Source of the DNA: Rhyacophila brunnea
Lineage: Eukaryota > Arthropoda > Insecta > Trichoptera > Rhyacophilidae
Assembly: GCA_022495005.1 (NCBI GenBank)
Contig: JAGYXB010001005.1
Location: 1-64,000 of the forward strand
DNA length: 64,000 nucleotides
Reading direction: 5' to 3'
Position numbers and translations under genes: made by a program. This document shows positions 44,605 through 54,191 of this stretch, piece by piece. The notes beneath the pieces are model-generated. The model was not told where the DNA came from. It did not search any database and saw only the letters and a program-made list of their open reading frames with translations. Position 1 is the stretch's first letter. Each line of letters begins with the position of its first letter.

Positions 44605-45944
44605 AAACCAATGTAACAATTTAGTTAAAATGTTTTACCTCAATACAATCTTCGTTGTTTAACGAGTTGGAGTAACTCTCATCAGGAGACATGTTTTCCA
44701 AATCGTCCACCATGCTGGATATTGAGCTCGATTCTGTAAAACAAAATGTAAATTGTTAAAATACAACATAATACTCAAACTTGTTTTTTATTATCTCTCC
44801 CCTAAGTACCCATTCCTTCATACGGTTAATATTGATATTGGTATAATTGGTGTAATCCAGTATATCGGGTATTTTCAAAATGTGTTTTCCGCTGTATTCC
44901 TCATAACCAAACTGTACCATTAATTTTGATTGATGATTTATTGATTGTCTCTGAAGGAACCTAACTCGAGCGATTTTTGATTTTATGATCATTTCTTTTC
45001 TTCTTCTTTCGACCATGTCCGATCATAATATGGACCTCCACGGAGTGGAGGTGTGTATTGACAGATTTTGTTTTTACGAGAAATGGATGTCAGCCACTTG
45101 CTCAACATATTAGGTCCATACTCTGACTCATACACAAATTGAAATTCAATGTGTACTTGTCAGACCCAGGATTTGAACCTGGGACCCGACCACGACTCAA
45201 TAAGCCGCGCTTCCACCGCCATGATCGTACCTATATATTATTATTTCTTACCTACCTCAGCAAAGAATAAGTAATTTTATTGTGACTAGAAATGATTCAT
45301 AGCTGTATTTTTTAATTGCTTAATAGTTGCTAATCTAATGCGATGTCACTTTCAGAGCTACGACAATGTCATAGTCTGCACGTGTATAATAAATAGCTTT
45401 AAAGCATTCCCTCGTACCTATATATTATTATTATTTATTACCTACCTCAGCAAAGAATAAGTAATTTTATTGTGACTAGAAATGATTCATAGCTGTATGT
45501 TTTAATTGCTTAATAGTAGCTAATCTAATGCGATGTCACTTTCAGAGCTACGGCAATTTCATAATCTGCACGTGTATAATAAATAGCTTTAAAGCATTCC
45601 CACGTACCTTCCATTTGGTCGTTCAAGAACTCCAAATTTTTATAGTACCACAGTTTGGGTAGATATACTGCGTCTGTGCCGGCTCCGCTTCGATATGATG
45701 TCCTTACTTTATTTCTCTCCTTTCTGTAACCCGACCTCAATGTCTGTATTTTCTTTTTGACATCGTTGACCGTTGCCTGCGGCTCCACTTTGATTAATAT
45801 TTCCAAAAGTTCCGCATACGCCAAGGACTTGGCATCACGATTCTTGTATAGTGGGCTGGTCGTCTTCCACAACGACGGGTTGTCTTTAAAACAACTAATA
45901 AAATCTTCCAAGAAACTTTTCGAATGCACTCGTAGATCTACCAT
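43851..45944 (-). CDS. Harbinger-encoded MADF DNA-binding protein, three exons
   Basis: The second protein of the transposon; in this superfamily a Myb/SANT- or MADF-type partner helps transposase bind its ends and enter the nucleus. Exon 1 is 45944-45608: MADF domain with FLEDFISCFKDNPSLW, YAELLEILIK, VKKKIQTLRSGYRKERNKV and LPKLWYYKNLEFL. Exon 2 is 44733-44639, acidic and serine-rich (MSPDESYSNSL). Exon 3 is 44198-43851, with PRSNLNR, SFKRKKS and a helix FDVFGKMMAMKLRSMSQGQR LLAEKL. Splice sites are GAAG/GTACGT, TTTACAG/AATCG, TTGAG/GTAAAA and TTTACAG/ATAG. Exon lengths 337, 95 and 348 nt keep one frame, predicting 259 residues without a break. Intron 1 contains a SINE and half a 190-bp duplication. 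Intron 2 contains transposase exon 2 on the other strand. Start chosen at the first ATG before the domain. Confidence 0.87.
44998..45222 (-). repeat. tRNA-derived SINE in MADF intron 1
   Basis: Minus-strand copy with a tRNA-like head near 45222-45160 (B box GGTTCAAATCC), body (GACCTAATATGTTGAGCAAG) and tail GGATCGGAC... then AAAGAAGAAGAAAAG. GATCAT occurs on both sides, a possible target duplication of at least 6 bp. The overlapping minus-strand frame at 44756-45016 starts in the SINE tail and is not thought to be a gene. Confidence 0.85.
45222..45607. repeat. 190-bp tandem duplication at a splice donor
   Basis: CCTACCTCAGCAAAGAATAA occurs at 45251 and again at 45441. The two copies run to TCGTACCT (45411-45418) and ACGTACCT (45602-45609), so the repeat ends exactly at the donor of MADF exon 1. 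Copy 1 thus carries a second donor-like AGGTACGAGGG. A few single-base differences show some age. Confidence 0.85.
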
Positions 45945-46261
45945 TGTTGTTTTCGATGTCCGAACACTTTGAATGACAGTAAAATAATGATGGCGCTCAT
46001 AGACTAATATATGGCGCTGTCGTCCGTCGGCATAGATATAAATAATGTGACGGTAAAGCGTGGTGAACGTACGAATTTCAGCGGCTCGGCGAGTAAAATA
46101 TCAAACATGTTTGAAATCCAACGAGCCTGGTCTGCGGATTAAAAAGTCCGCAGACCTGGGGTGCTCCACGCGAAAAAAAAGTCCGAAGACTGTAAATCGT
46201 CTGACTTGCGTGCCAATGGAGCGCCGGCATTAGTATACAAGTATACATAATATAATCATAG

Positions 46262-46620
46262 CAGTGTTGCCATATTTTGAAAGTGGAATTATAGTACAGA
46301 GCCTCCAAAATTATAGTATTTGGGGATAAAATATAGTACGCGTTGTCATCTGTTGAAAATGAAAATTTTCCCAATTTTTCATGGTCGGCTCGTTTTTTTT
46401 AGGAAAGATATTTCGTCGCGGGCCGCAGATTTCCAAATTTTCGAAGACCACTCGATTGCGAAATGGCAAATGCAAAATTATAGTACTTTTATATGAAATT
46501 ATAGTACGATTTTCAAAATTATAGTATTTTGGGCGTACTATACATATTTTATATCGTACATAGTACGCGGACCAAAATTATAGTACAAATACTATAATTA
46601 TAGTACGGTTGGCAACACTG
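46262..46620. mobile_element. CAGTGTTGCC-family hAT MITE, complete
   Basis: CAGTGTTGCCATATTTTGAA at the left and ACGGTTGGCAACACTG at the right are inverted ends, flanked by a perfect 8-bp duplication AATCATAG (46254-46261 and 46621-46628). The interior is dominated by repeated ATTATAGTAC motifs in both orientations. Other copies: 20640-20744 (partial), 56617-58178, 60589-60794. Confidence 0.95.
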
Positions 46621-46628
46621 AATCATAG

Positions 46629-48270
46629 ACAATATATGACAAAATACAAATATTAAATAATTATTAATTATTATACATGATTCATACGCTGTCATTCGAA
46701 AAGGTGGATAATATCTACTTATAATTTTGTTTATTGGTTGTCTTATTATTAAACGTACTTAAAATTGGGATTTTTAAAGTAACTAGCGTTGGATATAAAG
46801 CTTGCTCGTCATAAATTAATGCATAACGAAACATTTATGAACGCACGAGGCCTAAAGATACAGTGAAAGCCATCAATAATTTGTAAGATAAATAACAATA
46901 AATAGTATAATATTATTATATTGTGACATTGGAGTGGTGCAAACAGTTTTTGGTGACAGCCATGACTGTTGCGAATGGCTTTGCAAAATATATATTTTGA
47001 CGACGCACCAATAAAAATATATACAGGTGCTTTCCAAATTGAAGCACGAAGATGTTGATTATCATTAATTAGTATAAATGGAAAACAGGTAGATAGGAGC
47101 CGTATTGGCTGTTTTTCGAAACTCTTTTGACCAGACCATCCATGCGGATGCGATTGTTTTTGTTCGGGATATTTTGACGGGGTACTTAGTGAAAATGGAA
47201 AAATGCGAATTTTTCGCGTAATTTACATGGAAAAACAATAAAAAATATATGAAAAATCATATAATTAAATTATTCAAAGGTATGCATTAAAAAATGTGGA
47301 AAAAAAATGTTTGGTGTTAAAACTTGACGGCCACTCAAAATTAATTTTCTAGATTAATATAAAAGGTAAAAATTTGAAAAATCGTGTTAAAATTTTAAAT
47401 AAATATACATAATCGTATGCACTTAACAATTTTTTTTTAAAGCAAATTTAATTGTTCAAGTATCAAGTCACTGAATTTAGAGAACTAATATCTCTCTAAC
47501 GAGAACTAATCTCGAAAACAAAAAAAGCACGTGCACAAACGTAAGCTAATAATAGGCAAATTGATGACCTAATAAAAAATTTAAAAAGTTTGTTGGATGG
47601 TTCTACTTAACGTTCATCAAATATATCATATCGAATAACTCACGCACTATATCAGAAAAAACTTAAAAAAGTATGCAGGATTGCGCATCAGCTATGCGAC
47701 AAGAGATTTTACTAAAAGAAATATTTTTAAACCCACGCAGTCAGGTTTTGCATACAAAATTAAATAGCGCGCTGAATACAGATGAAAAGACAAAAAAGAA
47801 TCATGCACTAACGTTCACTATTAACGCACTAGTGTTTACAATTTAAATTTTGAAAAAAATCCAAGTTTAGTGACACAAGTATCCAGCATTTAACTGGGTC
47901 ACCCAAATTGAAATGCAAATAACCCCCTTAATGTGCGTGCACAAACGAAAAAAACGCGTGCACAAACGTGCACTAACGATGCACAAACGAATGCACTAAA
48001 AAAAAGTTGAAAATTCAACATTGGGTGACCCAACGTTTAGCTGGAACACCCAATTTGAAATTGAAATTTTTCGGTTATTATAGGTGCACAAACGAAAAAA
48101 AATCGTGCACAAACAAATGCACACAAAAAAGTTGGAGTTTTAACATTGGGTGATCCAGGTAAATGGACCTTTTATAAATCATAGGTGGTACCTGTGTATT
48201 ATTATTATGAATATTATCGAAAAAGATTTTTTTTTAAAATATTATTATTGTCAAAGAGAGTTTCTTACGT
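46629..48270. other. AT-rich DNA with dispersed TGCACAAACG motifs
   Basis: No gene. Between about 47520 and 48130 the string GTGCACAAACG (or GTGCACTAACG) occurs about nine times, separated by A-runs. Two similar blocks (47880-48020 and 48025-48160) each contain TTGGGTGA(C/T)CCA. Origin unknown. Confidence 0.5.
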
Positions 48271-48276
48271 TTGTTT

Positions 48277-48418
48277 AGGTACCTAAATAATATGGAACAA
48301 ATAATTTTAATTAATAACAAAAATATTGTGATGCTAGTATCTGTTTTAGGTACCTAAATAATATGAAACAAATAATTTTAATTAATAACAAATATATTGT
48401 GATGCTAGTATCTGTTCT
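48277..48418 (+). repeat. Two-copy 71-bp tandem repeat
   Basis: AGGTACCTAAATAATATGGA at 48277 recurs as AGGTACCTAAATAATATGAA at 48348. The following sequence is near-identical up to GATGCTAGTATCTGTT in both. Confidence 0.9.
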
Positions 48419-48539
48419 TTATTTGTGAAATAATATTACTTATAGATTAGTAAAGTTTATCAACTTTATCAATGTGTATTTATTTTTTTCTCCTTTGTAA
48501 TTCATAGACAAAAAACAGTTTGCTATTCTCAATGTTCAA

Positions 48540-48908
48540 TGGCGTCCGTCTGAAGCAATTAGCTGTCGTTAGACTTCTGTGTCGATATTTCAGTCGAATA
48601 CTGTTTTGTATATTTATTTTTCAAACGGTTTAACTAAAGTTTTCAAAATGCCGCTATATGTATTCGTAGCTAACATATCAAAATGTCGGCGCAAGTTTTC
48701 GTCATGATCTCGGTTTCAAGTGAAAGTTTTTGAAAGCGCGGCCACGAAAATCTTTTCCCTTCGACACTCGACATTTTGCGTGCCCCGGGAAACCTCACTA
48801 ACATTTTATTTATAATCCTTTAATATTGTGCTTATTTTTGAAATATGTTCATAGTGAAAATGTGTGAAGCGTTTTTCGTCGGCTGAGTTGATAGAATCCT
48901 AACGAAAA
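48540..48908 (+). promoter_or_regulatory. Putative host promoter and 5' UTR
   Basis: A moderately CpG-containing stretch (GTCGGCGCAAG, AAGCGCGGCCACG, GCCCCGGG) in AT-rich surroundings immediately upstream of a clean coding start with a consensus splice donor. No TATA box is evident, which would fit a broadly used promoter. The transcription start cannot be placed by eye. Confidence 0.35.
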
Positions 48909-49043
48909 ATGGATAGCTTGAATAATTTGCAACCCTCCAGTGAAGAAATTGAACAATCTTTAATGGACTTGGGTCCTCTTCTCGGTGTTACGATTAAAGA
49001 AGAAATGCTGGATGAAGCACAAGAAAGTGGGTCGCAAAATGAA
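48909..49043 (+). CDS. Candidate first coding exon of an unidentified host gene
   Basis: ATG at 48909 in an AAAAATGG context opens 45 codons ending exactly before a consensus donor GAA/GTAAGTAG. The encoded peptide begins MDSLNNLQPSSEEIEQSL and includes MDLGPLLGVTIKEEMLDEAQ. It is acidic, with a possible SUMO-type VTIKEE motif often seen in transcription factors. No domain is recognisable in so short a piece. No continuation was found to the right, so the intron would exceed 15 kb. It is not part of any repeat seen in this window. Which gene it belongs to is unknown. Confidence 0.5.
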
Positions 49044-50978
49044 GTAAGTAGCATTGTAATATTATAATCATTTAAAATCTAATAATTGTTCCTAAAACTA
49101 ACCAACTTTCATGGAAATGTTGCTGTGTGTGTACGTTCTCATAACGCATATTCTTGAAAACAAAAATAATAGAATGATAAAATGTAAAGGTAACTAATTT
49201 ACTATGTAATTCAAAAAATTGAGTATTAGGGCATTGTACACACAATTATGCAAAACCAGCGTACCTTTCATCAAATATATAATTAACGATTGGCAATGAA
49301 TACTAATTCGTAGTATTAAAACCTAATGGGCGGTAAAACATCACATTTTCAGTAATGGTTCTGTATTTGATATTGGTGACAGTTGTGACCTGATTTGGCA
49401 CTGGTGATGGTCGATTTGGGCGAAATAACAATAGCTGTCAAAACAAAAAAGTAATCATTCTGAATCAAACAATAAAATTGCTGGTGTTGTGTTGTACGTT
49501 CACACTATGCATCCCCTATCTATGCTTGAAAATGGGGGTTTGCTTGAAAATTTGATCTTCCATTTTAGTCGATCAAACTAATGTCATTGATCAAACTACA
49601 GATTGGGGGCTGGATTTTCAATATTGGACCCGTAGCCCGAAACATCTGTCAACAAAAAATGTTTCAAGTGATTAACAACCAAATCATTGTAGAATTATCA
49701 TGGAGTAAGGTAAATGTACCATTTTCCGTCACTGCTCTAATTATCGGCAATTTTAGAAGAAATTCCGAAAAATAAGAATGGCAGGACTTATATGGTCGAA
49801 TGAATGTGTTATCCGAAATCCCCATTTCTTAATGCGATAGAAAAAGACAAAGTTTTTGCTACATACCTACTTGTAAGTACTTCCTGATATTCGATTGTTA
49901 TTATTTCCAATATTAACAACATACCTATTATTGTATTGATTTGTTTATACCTACTCAATTGTTTGTTGAATTTTCCTTCATATCATTTTTCACTGTACAT
50001 AGGTAGGTATCTACTTACCGTATGCGCTTGATGCATTTTCATTATTTTAATTATTGTTTACTCATTACTGCTATGTACCTAAATTTTGGGCGCTCCAAAA
50101 ACAACTCGAAATCGGCGTTTGGCGGTCAAATAAACGGAGAATGTCTAATTTTCATTTTTTGTGTGCTATTATATTATAGCTTTAAAATTCTTGTCTGCCT
50201 AGAGAGCGTTGCTATCCAATTCCGGGAAGGCTGGCCGTATGTAGCTGACATCATAATACTATTATGTCGGATTGAGAATTGCCAAACCCTATGTAGGTAT
50301 ATCGTGCGAAAACATATTCTTGGCTACGTGTTAAAACTTTGATCTAACATGCTTCGCCCATTTTTAACCGCACTTCCATTATAAACTAACAAGCTCCTCC
50401 AATTTAGTCGCCAACAGAGCTTCCTTACGTAGCCAAGAAGATGTTTTCGTACAGTACACATCGATGTAGCCTTTGGCGACCTCATGTCGACGCTTCCCAT
50501 ACAGAGTGCATTGCCAAAACCTACTAGTACATCGCTTAGACCTGGCGAGTACGTTTTCACGTCGCTCAAATATAATAAACATAGTGCCAAATGCATCTCG
50601 CACTTACTTTAATATTGTAATCTACACGCGTTTAATTGGCTAAAATTTCAAATAAATATCGTTCTCCGCTACAACTTTTTATTGTTGAAACTTATCCTAC
50701 TCGAGCATTCCCACCTAGGCACGCCGCCGACCGGGACCTATTCCAAGCCTTCACAGACGTATGGACAATATTTTTAAGTACCCCTTCATACATTCAGGGC
50801 CAAATTAATATTTTGTATGCACCTGACCTATTATGTACTTTGAGCTACCCATTATTATATTTTTACTGAGGGATTTATAACTAGAATGTTTAAATAGAAC
50901 CCTGAATTTCACCATACATCAACCAATTCCGGAGCATAGATCGATTGAAAATGAGATAACTTCTACTACCATTTGCAC
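49044..50978. other. Probable intron or intergenic DNA
   Basis: No frame with recognisable domains. One short inverted repeat is listed separately. If the exon at 48909 is real, this and the transposons to its right lie in its first intron. Confidence 0.4.
50303..50452. repeat. Short inverted repeat
   Basis: CGTGCGAAAACATATTCTTG GCTACGT at the left pairs with ACGTAGCCAAGAAGATGTTT TCGTAC at the right. The 26-bp arms are separated by about 97 bp. Weaker similarity may extend outward (ATGTAGGTATAT against ACATCGATGTAG). Possibly a decayed foldback element. Confidence 0.65.
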
Positions 50979-51230
50979 GCACATTTAACGCCCACGGTGG
51001 TCGCGCGGCTTAAGCGTTGGACTATCACGCCGTGGGTCTCAGGTTCGAATCCTGGGTCTGGCAAGTACACATATTGTTTTTCAATTTGTGTGTGAGTCAG
51101 GGTATGGACCTAATAGGTTGAGCAAGTGGCTGACATCCATTTCTCGTAAAAAAACAAAATCTGTTAATACAAACCTCTACTCTGTGGAGACCCATATGAT
51201 CCTAAAAGGATCGGACATGTCGAAAAAAAA
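50979..51230 (+). repeat. Full-length tRNA-derived SINE with target duplication
   Basis: The head has an A-box-like GTCGCGCGGCTTAAGCG and the B box GGTTCGAATCC, the internal promoter of RNA polymerase III. The body contains GGACCTAATAGGTTGAGCAA and CCTCTACTCTGTGGAGACCC. The tail ends GGATCGGACATGTCG plus eight A. The 12-bp flank TACCATTTGCAC (50967-50978) is repeated at 51231-51242, as expected for LINE-mediated insertion. Best reference copy of the family here. Confidence 0.93.
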
Positions 51231-51567
51231 TACCATTTGCACTGACTAGTAAAAAGTCCTTAGCACGAAGTGTCCGCGCTATAAAAAAATAGAATATGTA
51301 CATAGGTACTTAGGTGAAGTCCTATAGTACCATGTGTTGATTGTAGAAATTGGATTGAATTCCCTGGCATGCTATTTCGTAGTACTTATGTATTCCTGTA
51401 TATAAACACTCCATCTGTTTATTTAGCTTAATCTGAGATATCAACATACTTCTTTTTTTTAATATTATTAATAACCATGTCCTTGCTTTTTCGTACAAGG
51501 TGGTTGTTAGTAATTTTGAACAATCAAAAACACCCAGGCTTTGAGAAAATCATATTGAAAAATATAT

Positions 51568-51643
51568 TGTATCCTCACGGTGAATCGAACCCAGAGCTCC
51601 CGGATAAGGCAAGCGCCTTACTCACTACACCACGAGACCCGCC
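51568..51643 (-). repeat. tRNA-derived sequence, second family
   Basis: The minus strand reads GGTCTCGTGGTGTAGTGAGT (A box) and GGGTTCGATTCACC (B box). The T-stem does not pair properly, so this is not a tRNA gene; a SINE head or tRNA relic is more likely. Confidence 0.55.
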
Positions 51644-51962
51644 AACATACTTACTTATCACAGAACTGTCTCATCAACTTCTGTGCATCTCAAAATAGGT
51701 ACCTACAATAATCTGTGAATATAAATACCTAAGTACCTACCTAATTAAACCTTCTAAGAATAAGCCCTCAGTAGCACTTGTTTAACATGTACGCCGCATG
51801 CCCTGCCTCGCAAAAGGCTGCCACTCGATATTCCTTGTTGACAATATTTAGGTATGTACCTATATCTTTTCTTATTATCTTTTCTTTCATCACACAAGTT
51901 ATGAAAATATTTTTTTTTTTCGAAAAATTTAGTATGTTTGGCGATTATTGTTTATTCGAAAT

Positions 51963-52007
51963 CAAATACAACAGCCTCAGGCTCAGGCTCAGGCCAGGCT
52001 GTCAGGC
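51963..52007 (+). repeat. CAGGCT microsatellite
   Basis: Four to six imperfect hexamers (CTCAGGCTCAGGCTCAGGCC and onward). Small and without visible role. Confidence 0.7.
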
Positions 52008-52184
52008 CGCAGTTACAAGCAACCGATATCCTTTTCCTTGGGTACCTACTGTGTTCCCTGACAGTATCCAAGGTTTTTTTTTTATTTTTCTTCCGTATTT
52101 GACGAATATATATTCTATCTACATTCACTGTTTTAATTATTATGCTTGATTTTTTTTAATAGAAAATTTTCAGTGGAAAAAAAA

Positions 52185-52630
52185 TATAAATAATTACAAG
52201 ATAAAAAGAACTTTTTATATACAACGTTTTTAAATTTTCTGTTGAATCCTATAAACTTGACTTGATTAGCTTAAACGATCAAAAAAAATTGTACTTGATA
52301 GAAATTCTGAATAATGAAATGTCATTTCATATATATTTCCATAGCAACGCGCGTATATATTATTTAATAATTTAGTTGCTAGGACCCCCTAGCAACCAAT
52401 AATGGTATCGAAATAACATTTCATACACAACAGAATTAACTAAAAATGAATCCAATTCTACTTAAAGATGGCTAAAAGTATTAAAAAAATGCATTGGCAT
52501 CGTGTTCTGATATATTCTAAAAGTTTCAAATGTCTAGCTAGTCGGGAAGTTAGTTAAAAATCAATTGCAAGATTTGTACCGGACAAACAACCACCGGACA
52601 AATAAGAATACGACCTAAGAAAAACGTTGT
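52185..52630 (+). repeat. Isolated fragment of the macro-unit body
   Basis: Follows 3705-4130 and 7998-8425: TTACAAGATAAAAAGAACTT, TTTAGTTGCTAGGACCCC, TTCTGATATATTCTAAAAGT, AAATTAGTT-like sequence, ACCGGACAAATAAGAATAC. More diverged than units 1 and 2 are from each other, so this sequence was dispersed before the tandem duplication. No satellite is attached. Confidence 0.85.
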
Positions 52631-52970
52631 AATAAAAAATGATGGCAGCCCCGCCCTCTACCTGCCGAAGGTCCCTGAACCGAAGCACGTAAAGGTCGTA
52701 AAGCTTACCCCTTGATCTAAATGCGAATCTGCGATTAAACATATTACTATTAAAGCTATTTATTGGAAGACATAATAATTCTGAGTACGTATTATATATT
52801 AAATAAGTCCGGACTATAGATAATATATTGAAAACGAAGTAACCTTTAGCATGCTGTTAACACGGTCGTAAGACGGTACGTGCCTTTATAAAAAATAACT
52901 ATACATAATATGTACACAATCAGTACGCAATTGACTAAAATTTCCTGCAGAACTATTTAGTACACACCAC

Positions 52971-53683
52971 TAGGGAATCCAATCCCGAGCCAAATTTTGG
53001 ATCCCGGGATTTCGGGATTACAATTTGACGATCCCGGGATCGGCATTTTTTCGATAATTAATATAAAAATTTTATATATACAAAAAACATTGATAAAATC
53101 GGTCAAAAATACAAAGTTCAATTAAAATAAAAAAAATACAATATAATAAAATTAAATATTTAAGTAATTAAAACATTATTCTGAATAATATGCCCGAAGT
53201 AATACCAAAGCGTGAATTTATTTTATTATATGAGATTGCTGTTTCTGATAGTAAAGACTTAATGAATGGGTTAGCGAGATTAAAAATGAGTAAATCATGG
53301 TATACGGCCTTTCAGCTTCATAAATCTAATTAGTCAGCCGACAGATGAAACTATCGTAAAACGTATGAGATCATGGTGGAATCACTTTGTTGAAAGTGCG
53401 AAGCATATTTTTTTTTCTCAATCTTTCTCATTTTTATCAACTTATGTGAAAAAACAAAATGAATTTGCAACACATGGGTAATAAATCAAACTCAGTTTAT
53501 TTCTAACGTAGTTATATGTTATTAAAAGTATTTTTTGTGTTATATTTTCGTTTTTATTTTATTTTCCATAAAAATTGATAAAAAATATCAATCCCGAAAG
53601 TTTCGGGATTATGTTTACCACCCCGGGATTCATAGGTATCGAAAATAGTTCGGGATCCCGGGGTCCCGGAATTGGAATCGCTA
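52971..53683. mobile_element. Probable hAT-type element with TCCCGGGAT-rich ends
   Basis: The left end TAGGGAATCCAATCCCG is inverted at the right as CCGGAATTGGAATCGCTA. Both ends carry several GATCCCGGGAT motifs. Flanks CACACCAC and CGTACCAC match at 6 of 8. An internal plus-strand frame near 53195-53330 (KREFILLYEIAVSDSKDLMN) is broken and unidentified. Confidence 0.6.
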
Positions 53684-53715
53684 CGTACCACCTACCTAGT
53701 ATGTCAATGTCTGTT

Positions 53716-53792
53716 TGGACCAGAGCATAGATCTAATAGGTTGAGCAAGTGGCTAACATTCATTTCTCGTTAAAACGAGCATCATTCTGTTA
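53716..53792 (+). repeat. SINE body fragment
   Basis: GATCTAATAGGTTGAGCAAG TGGCTAACATTCATTTCTCG matches the SINE body. It is interrupted at the tail by the following hAT MITE and mariner remnant. Confidence 0.7.
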
Positions 53793-53800
53793 GTATAGGG

Positions 53801-53982
53801 CAGTGGTCTTCAAACTGTGTTCCGTGGCACCTCTCTGGGGGTTCCGCGAGTCAAAGACTTCGACAAATTGTGTTAAAAATGTAATTATTTTAAGATATAT
53901 TTTCTAAGGATGGGATGGGGTTCCTCGAAAAAAACTTATAATTCAAAGGGTTCCGTGAGTCGACAAAGTTTGAAGACCACTG
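53801..53982. mobile_element. 182-bp hAT MITE in a mariner terminus
   Basis: CAGTGGTCTTCAAACT at the left is inverted at the right as AGTTTGAAGACCACTG. The perfect 8-bp duplication GTATAGGG (53793-53800 and 53983-53990) falls on the terminal repeat of the mariner-like remnant to its right. Confidence 0.93.
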
Positions 53983-54191
53983 GTATAGGGTTATCCAACT
54001 CGTGATACGAATTTCACAGTCCTGCCATTTTTTTACCTGTCAAATATTTCGCGGGGTTTTTTTGACATATCGTCAGTTGAAAGTCTACCATTTAAAACAA
54101 TGGATCGTTTCTCCACCTCATAACACATAAAATCATAAATCTTACTACGAAAATGCCATGTCTTCGACGGTCGTACTTTGACAGTAGTTAA

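Larger units (their letters stand above)
42742..46229 (+). mobile_element. PIF/Harbinger DNA transposon, nearly complete
   Basis: Terminal inverted repeats TGCCAGCGCTCCATTGGC and, inverted, TGCCGGCGCTCCATTGGC lie between TTA at 42739-42741 and TTA at 46230-46232, the three-base target duplication of this superfamily. Similarity of the ends continues for about 45 bp with indels. The element carries the two expected genes, transposase and a DNA-binding partner. It is 3488 bp long, including a later SINE and a 190-bp internal duplication. Confidence 0.95.

Noticed and set aside
44756..45016. Minus-strand frame of 86 codons inside the Harbinger element
   Set aside because: It begins within the SINE tail and lies wholly in MADF intron 1; the peptide matches no domain I recognise.
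51568..51643. Functional tRNA gene on the minus strand
   Set aside because: A- and B-box-like motifs are present, but the T-stem and acceptor stem do not pair well. A tRNA-derived repeat is more likely.
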